In this document: positions 1 through 5,723 of the stretch, one piece after another
How the letters are laid out: every line of letters starts with the position of its first letter
How positions within the stretch are numbered: position 1 is the stretch's first letter
Assembly (NCBI GenBank): GCA_947623795.1
Contig: CANQHS010000040.1
Span: forward strand, 1 to 7,446
DNA from: an uncultured Clostridia bacterium
GTDB lineage: Bacteria > Bacillota > Clostridia > Christensenellales > UBA1242
Direction of reading: 5' to 3'
DNA: 7,446 nucleotides
Notes under the pieces: model-generated
The model's database searches: none
Told to the model about the DNA's origin: nothing
Seen by the model: the letters and a program-made list of their open reading frames with translations, nothing else
Made by a program: the position numbers and the translations under genes

Positions 1-43
1 GACAGCCGGCCTCCAATAATTGTTTCATAGAAATAACTGACAT
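1..43 (-). CDS. rpsB: 30S ribosomal protein S2, N-terminal fragment (partial at window edge)
   Basis: The minus strand from 43 to 1 reads MSVISMKQLLEAGC, which matches the very conserved N-terminus of bacterial ribosomal protein S2 (normally MSVISMKQLLEAGVHFGHQ). Only 14 codons are inside the window. The start is fixed by an AGGAGG ribosome binding site at 53-58, nine bases upstream. S2 is a late-assembling protein of the small ribosomal subunit, and rpsB is usually followed by tsf, which would lie outside the window. The residue before the expected HFGHQ motif is Cys, where Val is common. This is a small variation and not a sign of a broken gene. The gene has its own promoter and a structured leader, described separately. 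The call rests on a short but highly characteristic peptide. Confidence 0.9.
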   Translation of the reverse strand, partial: MSVISMKQLLEAGC

Positions 44-143
44 TTATTTTTACCTCCTGTTTAACGTCTTCCCCAATCGTCATTTTGCTTTTAACCAAAT
101 TTGGAACAGACAAAGCAATCAAATTGGGTGCTATTTTTAAAAC
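44..143 (-). promoter_or_regulatory. Structured 5' leader of rpsB, candidate autoregulatory RNA
   Basis: The predicted rpsB transcript starts near 143 and has a leader of about 100 nt. Three complementary segments are nested in it. CCCAAT (minus strand of 123-128) pairs with ATTGGG (72-77). TTGCTTT (112-118) pairs with AAAGCAA (85-91). The innermost part is the self-complementary CCAAATTTGG at 95-104. The outer helix closes about 13 nt before the AGGAGG at 53-58. Autogenous control of rpsB through its leader is known in several bacteria. That this leader binds S2 is inferred from its position and architecture only. Confidence 0.55.
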
Positions 144-149
144 TTTTTT

Positions 150-178
150 ATTTTAGCAGATTAAAAACTTTTTGTCAA
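150..178 (-). promoter_or_regulatory. Consensus sigma-A-type promoter of rpsB
   Basis: On the minus strand, TTGACA (178-173) is followed by a 17-base spacer and TAAAAT (155-150). This is a perfect -35 box and a 5/6 -10 box at ideal spacing. Transcription should start near 143. The -35 sits in the decamer TATTGACAAA (171-180), which recurs exactly at two other promoters in the window. Confidence 0.85.
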
Positions 179-219
179 TAGAAATTGGCAACTAAATTAA
201 AGTTTTTATTTAACTTTGT

Positions 220-2058
220 TTAATATTGATACACTTGGGCAAATAGCGTGTTAATTAAATCTTGTTTTTCAATTTTGCAACTAACTTGTGTGAATCTATC
301 TTTATTATAATCAAAAATATAATAATTTCCGCAACTGCTAAAGTTGGAAACACTCATCCTTAAAGGTGGAATTTCATAATTTTTTGAATATATGCCATAT
401 TCATTTACTAACAAATCTTCATCTTCACAAATTATGGTTATACGACTAGTATCATCAATTTGTTTATTATATTTTAAATTTAATTCTTTATCTAAAGCAT
501 AAACATAACCATTATAAGTAAATTTAAATATTATATGGTTATTTACTATTGTAAAATTACCAACATCATATCCATATTCGGCAATGTCTTTGTTAACGGT
601 TGATAAGTCTAATGATTTTTTTAATTCTGTGCCATTGTAAACATAAATTATATTTTTTGAAGTATCAACTGTATATAAATTTTCATCAATCCTGCCAATA
701 ACCTTATTTCCCAACAAAACCGTTTCTGTGTTGAGCAGTTTTAGCTTTCCATTAGACAGATAATAAATGTCTTCGTTATTGTCTATAAATAAATATTTTT
801 CTGCTGATAATCTTGTCCAAGTTGGTACGCTGGTTGTTAATGTTAGTTTACATGAGCCATCCTTATCATAATAATATAAATTACCATTAACAACTTGTAT
901 TTTGTTTATATAACCTATGGCAATGTCGCCTAAATTGTATAGAACTTTCTTTTCTTGTGTTTCAATGTTATAAGAACGAATATAGGTGTCTTCAAAATAA
1001 ATTATTTGGTCATTATAGGTGGTAAATTTAGAAGAATATTTTTCATCTATAACTTCCAATTTATCACCAAAAACGGATTCGACATCTTGACCGGGAACAT
1101 CCCAATTTAAGTGAATTTGTTCATCCGTTAAATTTATTTCTAGCATATCTGATGGATAAGAAAAATCAAATTTGCCAACGACATCAACAATTTCATTTTT
1201 TACACTCATCTTAAATTTCATTTGCAAAGATTTTAATTTTTTCTTTTTAATTTCAATTTTAACCTTAACATCAGATTTAATCCTTGCGTTTGAAAGTCCT
1301 GGTATGTTGGACATCATATTATTAATATCTTTATAATCTAAGGTTATTGCGTAGTTAGAAAAATCTTTGCGGATGTATTTTATTGTGTCTTTGTTTAAGG
1401 CATCTAAATTTAGTTCATCGCCATCGCTTATTTCGTCATAGAAATCTGAAAGGTTATTATATTCTTTATTAAAAATGGTTTTTTTGTAATTTTCTATATC
1501 ATATTGAACATCATGATATATAATCATGGTTAATTTATCGTCTTCGTAAGATTTATAACGCAATTCTTTTGTGGTTTTATCAAGCGACATCTCTTCTTTG
1601 CCCTTGGTGGTTACGCCATCAACTTCAACCGTTTGATTTATGGTTATGTTTTGGCTGTTAAAGGTATTTTCAATATATTTGTCAACTTCATTTGCATAAA
1701 CATATTTAAACACGCTAGGGAAAATTAAAAAGGCATTTAAAAATGTTACCCCAATGAATGCAATGATTGCAAAAACACCAACCAAACTATAAATTAGGTT
1801 TTTGCGTTTTTTCTTGTTGGTTTTGATTGCGTCAATATTTTTAATTTCTTCTTCATTGGAAGAAATTAAATATCTAATATCAACTTCAAGAATTGTGCTT
1901 ATTTCGTTTAAATATTCAATGCTTGGATAACTTAAACCAGTTTCCCACTTGCTCACAAGTTTGTTTGAAACATTTAATTTTTTTGCCAATTCTTTTTGAG
2001 ATAGATTACATTTCTTTCTAAAATATACAATGTTATTACCGACATCCTTTGGTGTCAT
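220..2058 (-). CDS. Membrane-anchored XRE-family transcriptional regulator with large C-terminal sensor-like region
   Basis: This 612-residue protein has three visible parts. Residues about 8-62 form a Cro/C1-type helix-turn-helix, with SQKELAKKLNVSNKLVSKWE as the DNA-reading segment. A short charged linker ends in NKKKRK (81-86). It is followed by one hydrophobic membrane segment at about 88-114. The positive charges in front of that segment predict that the HTH is cytoplasmic and the remaining ~490 residues are outside. The outer part has a Lys/Asp-rich segment (about 130-330) and then repeated short Tyr-rich beta-like units (about 345-600, such as YFEDTYIRSYNIETQ and NLYYYDKDG) that look like a beta-propeller or DUF5050-like fold. 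An AAGGAGG at 2064-2070 supports the start. The gene is transcribed alone, and an inverted repeat over its promoter suggests autoregulation. Ligand and targets are unknown. The HTH and membrane calls are secure; the propeller is tentative. Confidence 0.8.
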   Translation of the reverse strand: MTPKDVGNNIVYFRKKCNLSQKELAKKLNVSNKLVSKWETGLSYPSIEYLNEISTILEVDIRYLISSNEEEIKNIDAIKTNKKKRKNLIYSLVGVFAIIAFIGVTFLNAFLIFPSVFKYVYANEVDKYIENTFNSQNITINQTVEVDGVTTKGKEEMSLDKTTKELRYKSYEDDKLTMIIYHDVQYDIENYKKTIFNKEYNNLSDFYDEISDGDELNLDALNKDTIKYIRKDFSNYAITLDYKDINNMMSNIPGLSNARIKSDVKVKIEIKKKKLKSLQMKFKMSVKNEIVDVVGKFDFSYPSDMLEINLTDEQIHLNWDVPGQDVESVFGDKLEVIDEKYSSKFTTYNDQIIYFEDTYIRSYNIETQEKKVLYNLGDIAIGYINKIQVVNGNLYYYDKDGSCKLTLTTSVPTWTRLSAEKYLFIDNNEDIYYLSNGKLKLLNTETVLLGNKVIGRIDENLYTVDTSKNIIYVYNGTELKKSLDLSTVNKDIAEYGYDVGNFTIVNNHIIFKFTYNGYVYALDKELNLKYNKQIDDTSRITIICEDEDLLVNEYGIYSKNYEIPPLRMSVSNFSSCGNYYIFDYNKDRFTQVSCKIEKQDLINTLFAQVYQY

Positions 2059-2073
2059 AATCCCCTCCTTAAA

Positions 2074-2096
2074 ACATTTTTATTTTATCAAAATGT
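2074..2096 (-). promoter_or_regulatory. Extended -10 promoter inside an operator-like inverted repeat, upstream of the XRE regulator
   Basis: ACATTTT (2074-2080) and AAAATGT (2090-2096) form a perfect 7-bp inverted repeat with a 9-base spacer. The minus-strand sequence TGATAAAAT (2090-2082), an extended -10 box (TGn plus TAAAAT), lies almost entirely in that spacer. No good -35 box is visible at 17 bases, which is usual for extended -10 promoters. A dyad over the -10 box just upstream of an HTH gene is a classic layout for self-repression. Binding by the encoded protein is inferred. Confidence 0.5.
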
Positions 2097-2246
2097 AAAG
2101 GTTTTTGCATGGTTTTTTTGTCCATTTATCGTGGAAAAATCTACTTTTTTAATTTTTGTGGGCAAAATTTTTAACATTGTTGAAAATTTATGGGTTTGCT
2201 GCTTATTAGTCGCCTTCGCGTCCATTAAAAATTTAAAGTGCTTTGA

Positions 2247-2618
2247 TTATTTTTTCCCTTGTTCGCCTTCGCCTTCCATAAGCAGTTGTTGATATATTTC
2301 AAGGACTTTGTCTATTATTTTTTCATCATTAACAACTTCTATGTCATGACTGACTTCATCAATTTTAAAAACAACGCCCTCTCCCTCGCCAACGCCTTGC
2401 ATTGGAGTTACAGGAATCATTATTGTATAAAGTGTTTGAGTTGTTTGATTGTCATCATCCACAGGGATAACTGCCACTTGCTCAAACTCTATTGGTTTTT
2501 TGTCTGGGTCGTACAAAATGACATTATCATAATTCTCTTCGTCCAAAATTTGACTTATTGGGTCAATTGCCTTCATCTTTTGTGGTTTTGATTTAATTTC
2601 ATCTCTTAAGTCCTTCAT
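2247..2618 (-). CDS. DUF1292 family protein (YrzB-like)
   Basis: This is a 123-residue acidic protein. The central part, from about residue 33 (NVILYDPDKKPIEFEQVAVI) through a strand YTIMIPV, to a C-terminal helix (KIIDKVLEIYQQLL), follows the DUF1292 pattern of a short beta-rich core followed by a helix. The N-terminal 30 residues and the Gly/Glu-rich tail (GEGEQGKK) are extra. The start is 1 base after the ruvX stop codon, and its ribosome binding site AAAGGAG (2624-2630) lies inside the last codons of ruvX, so the two are translated from one message. In many Firmicutes a DUF1292 gene sits directly after ruvX (yrrK-yrzB in Bacillus), which is the strongest support for the call. The biochemical function of DUF1292 is not known. 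Gene reality is sure, and the family assignment is fairly sure. Confidence 0.78.
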   Translation of the reverse strand: MKDLRDEIKSKPQKMKAIDPISQILDEENYDNVILYDPDKKPIEFEQVAVIPVDDDNQTTQTLYTIMIPVTPMQGVGEGEGVVFKIDEVSHDIEVVNDEKIIDKVLEIYQQLLMEGEGEQGKK

Positions 2619-2619
2619 A

Positions 2620-3033
2620 TTATCTCCTTTTATTATCTAAATAATCTTGCAATATTATTGACGCAGACACAGCGTCTAATTTTTCTTTTCGCTTTCGCCA
2701 ATCCTTTTCTCTTTCTGCTAGAAATTCTTCCGCAAGCACACTCGTCATGCGTTCATCAACAAAAATTGGAGCTAGGTTCGTTAAATTCTCTAATTTTTTC
2801 ATAAACTCGCGTGTTTTTAGAGCAATCTCACCTTCCTCGCCCTTAGTGTTAAGTGGTAGCCCGCAAACAATCTCATCAACTTTATTTTGGGCTATTAAAT
2901 TTTTGAGATATTGCAAATCCTCTTGCTCAGTTTTTGTGTGATAAACTTGATATGGCGTTGCCAAAAATTTTGTTTCGTCACTAAAAGCGATGCCGATTCG
3001 CTTTAAGCCATAGTCAATTCCCATTGCTTTCAT
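2620..3033 (-). CDS. ruvX: RuvX/YqgF family nuclease, putative pre-16S rRNA or Holliday junction nuclease
   Basis: This 137-residue protein has the usual length of the YqgF/RuvX family and its diagnostic RNase H-fold motifs. MGIDYGLKRIGIAFSD at residues 4-19 carries the catalytic Asp7. CGLPLNTKGEEGE lies at 57-69. FVDERMTS (91-98) carries the acidic pair Asp93-Glu94. KLDAVSASIILQDYL (119-132) carries Asp120. In E. coli the homologue matures the 5' end of 16S rRNA; a role on Holliday junctions has also been proposed. The ATG at 3033 has no ribosome binding site, and the predicted transcription start coincides with its A, so the message is probably leaderless. Four codons in, a second ATG (3024) would still give MGIDYG, but it also lacks a binding site. 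The downstream DUF1292 gene is co-transcribed. Confidence 0.93.
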   Translation of the reverse strand: MKAMGIDYGLKRIGIAFSDETKFLATPYQVYHTKTEQEDLQYLKNLIAQNKVDEIVCGLPLNTKGEEGEIALKTREFMKKLENLTNLAPIFVDERMTSVLAEEFLAEREKDWRKRKEKLDAVSASIILQDYLDNKRR

Positions 3034-3039
3034 GCTTGT

Positions 3040-3068
3040 ATTTTATCATAAGCAAAAGAAAAAAGCAA
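3040..3068 (-). promoter_or_regulatory. Extended -10 promoter of ruvX, predicted to give a leaderless mRNA
   Basis: The minus strand has TTGCTT (3068-3063), a 17-base spacer ending in TGA, and TAAAAT (3045-3040). The extended -10 box TGATAAAAT (3048-3040) is identical to that of the XRE regulator gene. Seven bases downstream of the -10 box is position 3033, the A of the ruvX ATG. The -35 region overlaps the terminator of the upstream sigma-factor gene. Confidence 0.6.
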
Positions 3069-3080
3069 ACAAAAGTTTGC
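3059..3080 (-). terminator. Rho-independent terminator of the sigma-factor gene
   Basis: On the minus strand, GCAAAC-TTTT-GTTTGC (3080-3065) forms a 6-bp hairpin with a 4-base loop, followed directly by six T (3064-3059). The hairpin begins 1 base after the stop codon of the sigma-factor gene. Its T tract overlaps the -35 region of the ruvX promoter. Confidence 0.85.
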
Positions 3081-3081
3081 C

Positions 3082-3768
3082 TTATTCATAATATTCATAA
3101 ACTGGTTGGCTTACAGTTGGATCTCTTAAAATCTCCAATGCTTTCCTTATATGTTTACTCACCATCGTGTGTGAAATATGATATTTTTTACCAATTTGTT
3201 CTTGTGTCATAGCTGAAGCATCTAAACCATAATAATCAATTAATATATCCTTTTCAAGAGAAGTAAGGTTCAAGAATAGAGAATTATTTAATAGATTTGC
3301 AAGATCCTTTATGTCAACATCTAGCATTTGTTGTTGATAGACATAATTTGAGTATTCATTAGTATGGTCATTTAAATTTTCAATTGGCTCATCACTTAGT
3401 TTTAAAATTTTATTGAGCCATCTTTGCATCTCTTTATAAGTTGTAACAACATAGCAATTATAATTAGGATACCATGTTCCGTTTAGATAACGATCCTTAT
3501 GTAATTTCATAATTCTAACATAAAAATACGAAATAAAATCATCAAAATTATATTTTTTTATGTCATATTTTTCATAATTTTTTGTTAAATAGCATAGAAA
3601 TGGATAGTATTTTGTGGCTAGTAAATTTAATGCTTCGCTATTTTTCTTGTTATTCTTTAAATCCTCATTAATTTGTTTGGAAATGTTTTCAAAGTCTTTA
3701 ATCGACAAATCTTCAATTTGAGGATAGTTTTGTTTGATTTTTGACATATAATACAATAAACTTTTCAT
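3082..3768 (-). CDS. Sigma-70 family RNA polymerase sigma factor, uncharacterised
   Basis: This is a 228-residue protein. The C-terminal part at about 168-215 is a clear sigma region 4: LTSLEKDILIDYYGLD, then the helix-turn-helix TQEQIGKKYHISHTMVSKHI, then RKALEILR. Residues about 45-120 match the region 2 layout, a helical segment with aromatic residues (YNFDDFISYFYVRIMKL and TTYKEMQRWLNKIL), but they are divergent. The start has a GAGGTG ribosome binding site at 3774-3779 with 5-base spacing. The gene is a single transcription unit with a near-perfect promoter and an immediate terminator. No anti-sigma gene is adjacent on either side. It is too divergent to assign to a named sporulation, competence or ECF group from sight. 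Lys, Asn, Tyr and Ile dominate, so the gene looks more AT-rich than trxA or nifS. Confidence 0.85.
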   Translation of the reverse strand: MKSLLYYMSKIKQNYPQIEDLSIKDFENISKQINEDLKNNKKNSEALNLLATKYYPFLCYLTKNYEKYDIKKYNFDDFISYFYVRIMKLHKDRYLNGTWYPNYNCYVVTTYKEMQRWLNKILKLSDEPIENLNDHTNEYSNYVYQQQMLDVDIKDLANLLNNSLFLNLTSLEKDILIDYYGLDASAMTQEQIGKKYHISHTMVSKHIRKALEILRDPTVSQPVYEYYE

Positions 3769-3789
3769 TTTCCCACCTCAATTTTTTGC

Positions 3790-3818
3790 ATTTTAAATCA
3801 TTTTTCGACATTTGTCAA
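3790..3818 (-). promoter_or_regulatory. Consensus sigma-A-type promoter of the sigma-factor gene
   Basis: TTGACA (3818-3813), a 17-base spacer and TAAAAT (3795-3790) are on the minus strand. Transcription should start near 3783, leaving a leader of about 15 bases. The -35 lies in the same decamer TATTGACAAA (3811-3820) seen at rpsB and at the cysteine desulfurase gene. Very AT-rich sequence upstream (3821-3860) could act as an UP element. Confidence 0.85.
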
Positions 3819-3860
3819 TAGGAAAAATAAAATTAATATTTAATATTTTTTAAATTAAAC

Positions 3861-3884
3861 AAAAAAACACGGGCGTACCGTGTT
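3861..3884 (-). terminator. Rho-independent terminator of the nifS-nifU-ytxH unit
   Basis: On the minus strand, AACACGG-TACGC-CCGTGTT (3884-3866) forms a 7-bp stem with a 5-base loop, followed by five further T (3865-3861). The stem includes two bases of the TAA stop codon of the small YtxH-like gene (3885-3883). Confidence 0.88.
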
Positions 3885-4065
3885 AATTTTGTTTCTTTTG
3901 TTGTTGCTTTTTTGCTTGGGTTTCAATTTCGTCTTTTACATCGTCAATAATTTCTTTTCCCTTCTCAACACCCTTTTCAACCGTGTCGGAAAGTGGTTTA
4001 TTAACTTTGCAACTTATTGCTCCCACAACAAAACCTAAGCCCATGCCAATAAGAAATTCTTTCAT
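3883..4065 (-). CDS. Small YtxH-like membrane protein
   Basis: The chosen start at 4065 gives 60 residues and is supported by GGAGGG at 4069-4074. A longer reading from 4152 (89 residues) has no comparable binding site, overlaps the end of the nifU-like gene, and begins with a sequence unlike the rest, so it was not used. The protein starts MKEFLIGMGLGFVVGAISCKV, a short Gly-rich hydrophobic segment that can insert in the membrane. It continues as a Lys/Glu-rich amphipathic helix (VEKGVEKGKEIIDDVKDEIE) and ends in KKQQQKKQN. This layout matches YtxH/YtxH-like small proteins, often induced by stress, whose molecular role is not known. It is the last gene before a strong terminator and lies 49 bases after the nifU-like gene, with no convincing promoter of its own. 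Confidence 0.7.
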   Translation of the reverse strand: MKEFLIGMGLGFVVGAISCKVNKPLSDTVEKGVEKGKEIIDDVKDEIETQAKKQQQKKQN

Positions 4066-4068
4066 ATT

Positions 4069-4074
4069 CCCTCC
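4069..4074 (-). promoter_or_regulatory. Ribosome binding site that sets the start of the YtxH-like gene
   Basis: GGAGGG on the minus strand lies 3 bases before the ATG at 4065, which is rather close. It is the only strong binding site near this reading frame and argues for the 60-residue over the 89-residue form. Confidence 0.7.
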
Positions 4075-4114
4075 AAGACTAGTTTTTGCGTTCTTTGGCG
4101 AAATATGTACTATT

Positions 4115-4489
4115 TTAGGCTTTTTGTTTGCTAGATTTTTCCAATTTTTCAAAATAATCGCTAACAGCCATCTTGATGCACTCTATGCAGAAATTTATGT
4201 CAATATCGTTTTCATCTCCAAGTGCGGATTTAACTGAAAATTCGTCCAACAAAAGCATGTTGACCATTTTATTTTTAACCATGCTAGCAATTGTTTCACA
4301 AACAGCTATGATATATGGATTTGCTTGGGCGCGAAATTTGACATCTGTTATAATATTTGATTCTACTTTAATAGAGAATTCGACATGAAATGTACCATCT
4401 AAATTAATATTTTCAGCAATGCCACTAGGCTTTGAAATTCTACCAGCGAATTTAGGGTTGTTGAATAAATTTAAAACTGTGGTGTTCAT
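4115..4489 (-). CDS. NifU/IscU N-terminal-fold protein with non-canonical cysteines
   Basis: This 124-residue protein sits directly after a cysteine desulfurase and shares a TAATG overlap with it; its ribosome binding site is AAAGGGGG at 4497-4504. The pattern of IscU-type scaffolds is recognisable: FNNPKFAGRI near the start (usual NPRNVG), then HVEFSIKVESNIITDVKFRA at 35-54, and CIKMAVSDYFEKL at the end. The usual ligands are not in place, however. The Cys-Gly-Asp motif (Cys37 in E. coli IscU) corresponds to Gly32-Thr33-Phe34. The FGCG cysteine (Cys63) corresponds to Asn57. The third cysteine region is shortened by about three residues, with Cys101 and Cys104. Cys64 is the only other cysteine. 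It may still take up sulfur from the desulfurase by an altered site, or act as a SufE-like acceptor (SufE and IscU share a fold). The family is fairly sure; the function is open. Confidence 0.75.
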   Translation of the reverse strand: MNTTVLNLFNNPKFAGRISKPSGIAENINLDGTFHVEFSIKVESNIITDVKFRAQANPYIIAVCETIASMVKNKMVNMLLLDEFSVKSALGDENDIDINFCIECIKMAVSDYFEKLEKSSKQKA

Positions 4490-5676
4490 TATTTATCCCC
4501 CTTTCTCTTTCTTGTTTTTGCTCCATATGTTGATGAATATGCACGGAGTTCCTCAACCGACTTTTTGATTATGCTAAGCGCTTCATCTAGTTCTTCATAG
4601 CTATTGTTTTTGCCTAGACTAAATCGAATTGTGCTTTTAGCGTCATCATTGCTGAGTCCTATGGCAGAAATAACATGAGAAACTGCCAAACTGTTGCTGG
4701 TGCAAGCACTGCCGGTTGAAACAGCCACGCCATTAAGATCTAATTTTGTAAGCAAACTTTCGCCATCCACGCCTGTGAATGTAACAGAAATTATGTTTGG
4801 AACTTTTTGCCTTACATTTGCGTTAATTGTTATATTTTCAACCATTTCGTTTAATTTGGTTATGAAATAGTTTGAAAGTTCTTGCAATTTGTGTCTATTT
4901 GTGCGGATATCACGATATGCAATTTCGCAAGCCTTGGCAAAGCCAACTACACCGGCAGTATTGGTTGTGCCGCCGCGTTTGCCGCGCTCTTGATTTCCGC
5001 CAAAAATGATTGGGTCGATTTTAGTTTTGTTTGAAACATATAAGCAACCAACACCTTTTGGACCATAAATTTTGTGAGATGAAATTGTCATTGCATCTAT
5101 TCCTAAGTCTGCAACGTCAAAAGTCATATTTCCATAAAGTTGCACGGCGTCTGTGTGGAATTTGGCGCCTTTTTCATGAGCTGTTTGAGCGATGGCCTTT
5201 ATGTTTTGAATTGTGCCAAGCTCGTTATTTGCGCTCATAATTGAAACTAAGATTGTGGTAGATTTTAGATATCTTAATAGATCTGCAAAGCGGATGAATC
5301 CATTTTTGTCGACATCAAGATAGGTAACTTCATAGCCATTGCGTTCAAGATATTTGCACGCATTTAATATGGATGGATGTTCAATTTTGCTAGTTATAAT
5401 ATGATTCCCATGCTCTCTATTAGCCATTGCCAAGCCAATTATTGCCATACTGTTGGCTTCGCTCCCACTCGAAGTGAAATAGATTTCGTTAGATTTCGCG
5501 TTTATTGTGTTTGCAATCGTGTCCCTACTTGCATCAACCAAAGCTGCCGCATCTCGACCAAAAGAGTGAATTGAAGAAGCATTGCCAAAATTGCCTGTTA
5601 AAACGGGCATCATAGCATTTAAAACTTCGGCACTAAGGCTGGTGGTTGAAGCATTGTCTAAATAAATTCTGTTCAT
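4489..5676 (-). CDS. Cysteine desulfurase, NifS/IscS family
   Basis: This is a 395-residue PLP-dependent class V aminotransferase-fold enzyme that removes sulfur from L-cysteine as a persulfide for iron-sulfur clusters and tRNA thiolation. The N-terminus IYLDNASTT is characteristic. TSSGSEAN (68-75) binds the cofactor phosphate. His100 in IEHPS stacks on PLP. HTDAVQ (174-179) holds the Asp that contacts the pyridine nitrogen. Lys202 in SSHKIYGPKG forms the Schiff base. Cys325 in STGSACTS is the sulfur-accepting cysteine, with TIRFSLG following. All key residues are present, so the enzyme should be active. The C-terminus after about 380 is a short basic tail (KTRKRKGDK). GGAG sits at 5684-5687. 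It is first in an operon with the NifU-like gene and the YtxH-like gene. No iscR regulator or mnmA gene is adjacent. NifS and IscS cannot be told apart by sight, so no symbol is given. Confidence 0.95.
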   Translation of the reverse strand: MNRIYLDNASTTSLSAEVLNAMMPVLTGNFGNASSIHSFGRDAAALVDASRDTIANTINAKSNEIYFTSSGSEANSMAIIGLAMANREHGNHIITSKIEHPSILNACKYLERNGYEVTYLDVDKNGFIRFADLLRYLKSTTILVSIMSANNELGTIQNIKAIAQTAHEKGAKFHTDAVQLYGNMTFDVADLGIDAMTISSHKIYGPKGVGCLYVSNKTKIDPIIFGGNQERGKRGGTTNTAGVVGFAKACEIAYRDIRTNRHKLQELSNYFITKLNEMVENITINANVRQKVPNIISVTFTGVDGESLLTKLDLNGVAVSTGSACTSNSLAVSHVISAIGLSNDDAKSTIRFSLGKNNSYEELDEALSIIKKSVEELRAYSSTYGAKTRKRKGDK

Positions 5677-5694
5677 TTTCTCTCTCCATTTGAA

Positions 5695-5723
5695 AATTTA
5701 GCACAGTTTGGGCATTTTGTCAA
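5695..5723 (-). promoter_or_regulatory. Promoter of the cysteine desulfurase operon
   Basis: TTGACA (5723-5718), a 17-base spacer and TAAATT (5700-5695, 4/6 match) are on the minus strand. Transcription should start near 5688, only about 12 bases before the ATG, so the ribosome binding site is at the very 5' end of the message. The decamer TATTGACAAA (5716-5725) is identical to those at two other promoters. Confidence 0.75.

Noticed and set aside
199..217. A 6-bp hairpin AAAGTT/AACTTT just after the XRE stop codon, considered as its terminator.
   Set aside because: The stem has one G-C pair, a 7-base loop and no T tract after it, so it is not convincing, although no better terminator is visible there.
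2165..2189. The AT-rich inverted repeat after the DUF1292 gene, considered as a terminator.
   Set aside because: On the minus-strand transcript it has an A-C mismatch, only A-U pairs besides one G-C pair, and is followed by TTGCCC rather than a T tract.
2088..2225. A 45-codon minus-strand open frame starting MDAKATNKQQ between the DUF1292 and XRE genes.
   Set aside because: No ribosome binding site, an end inside the XRE promoter dyad, a TGA stop unlike its neighbours, and no recognisable family.
2259..2591. Plus-strand open frames of 60-110 codons, such as this one opposite the DUF1292 gene and others opposite ruvX, the NifU-like and nifS genes.
   Set aside because: All are antisense to well-supported genes, lack ribosome binding sites and show no family resemblance.
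3883..4152. The longer 89-residue form of the YtxH-like gene starting at 4152.
   Set aside because: It overlaps the nifU-like gene and lacks a strong binding site, while the ATG at 4065 has GGAGGG just upstream and begins the recognisable hydrophobic segment.
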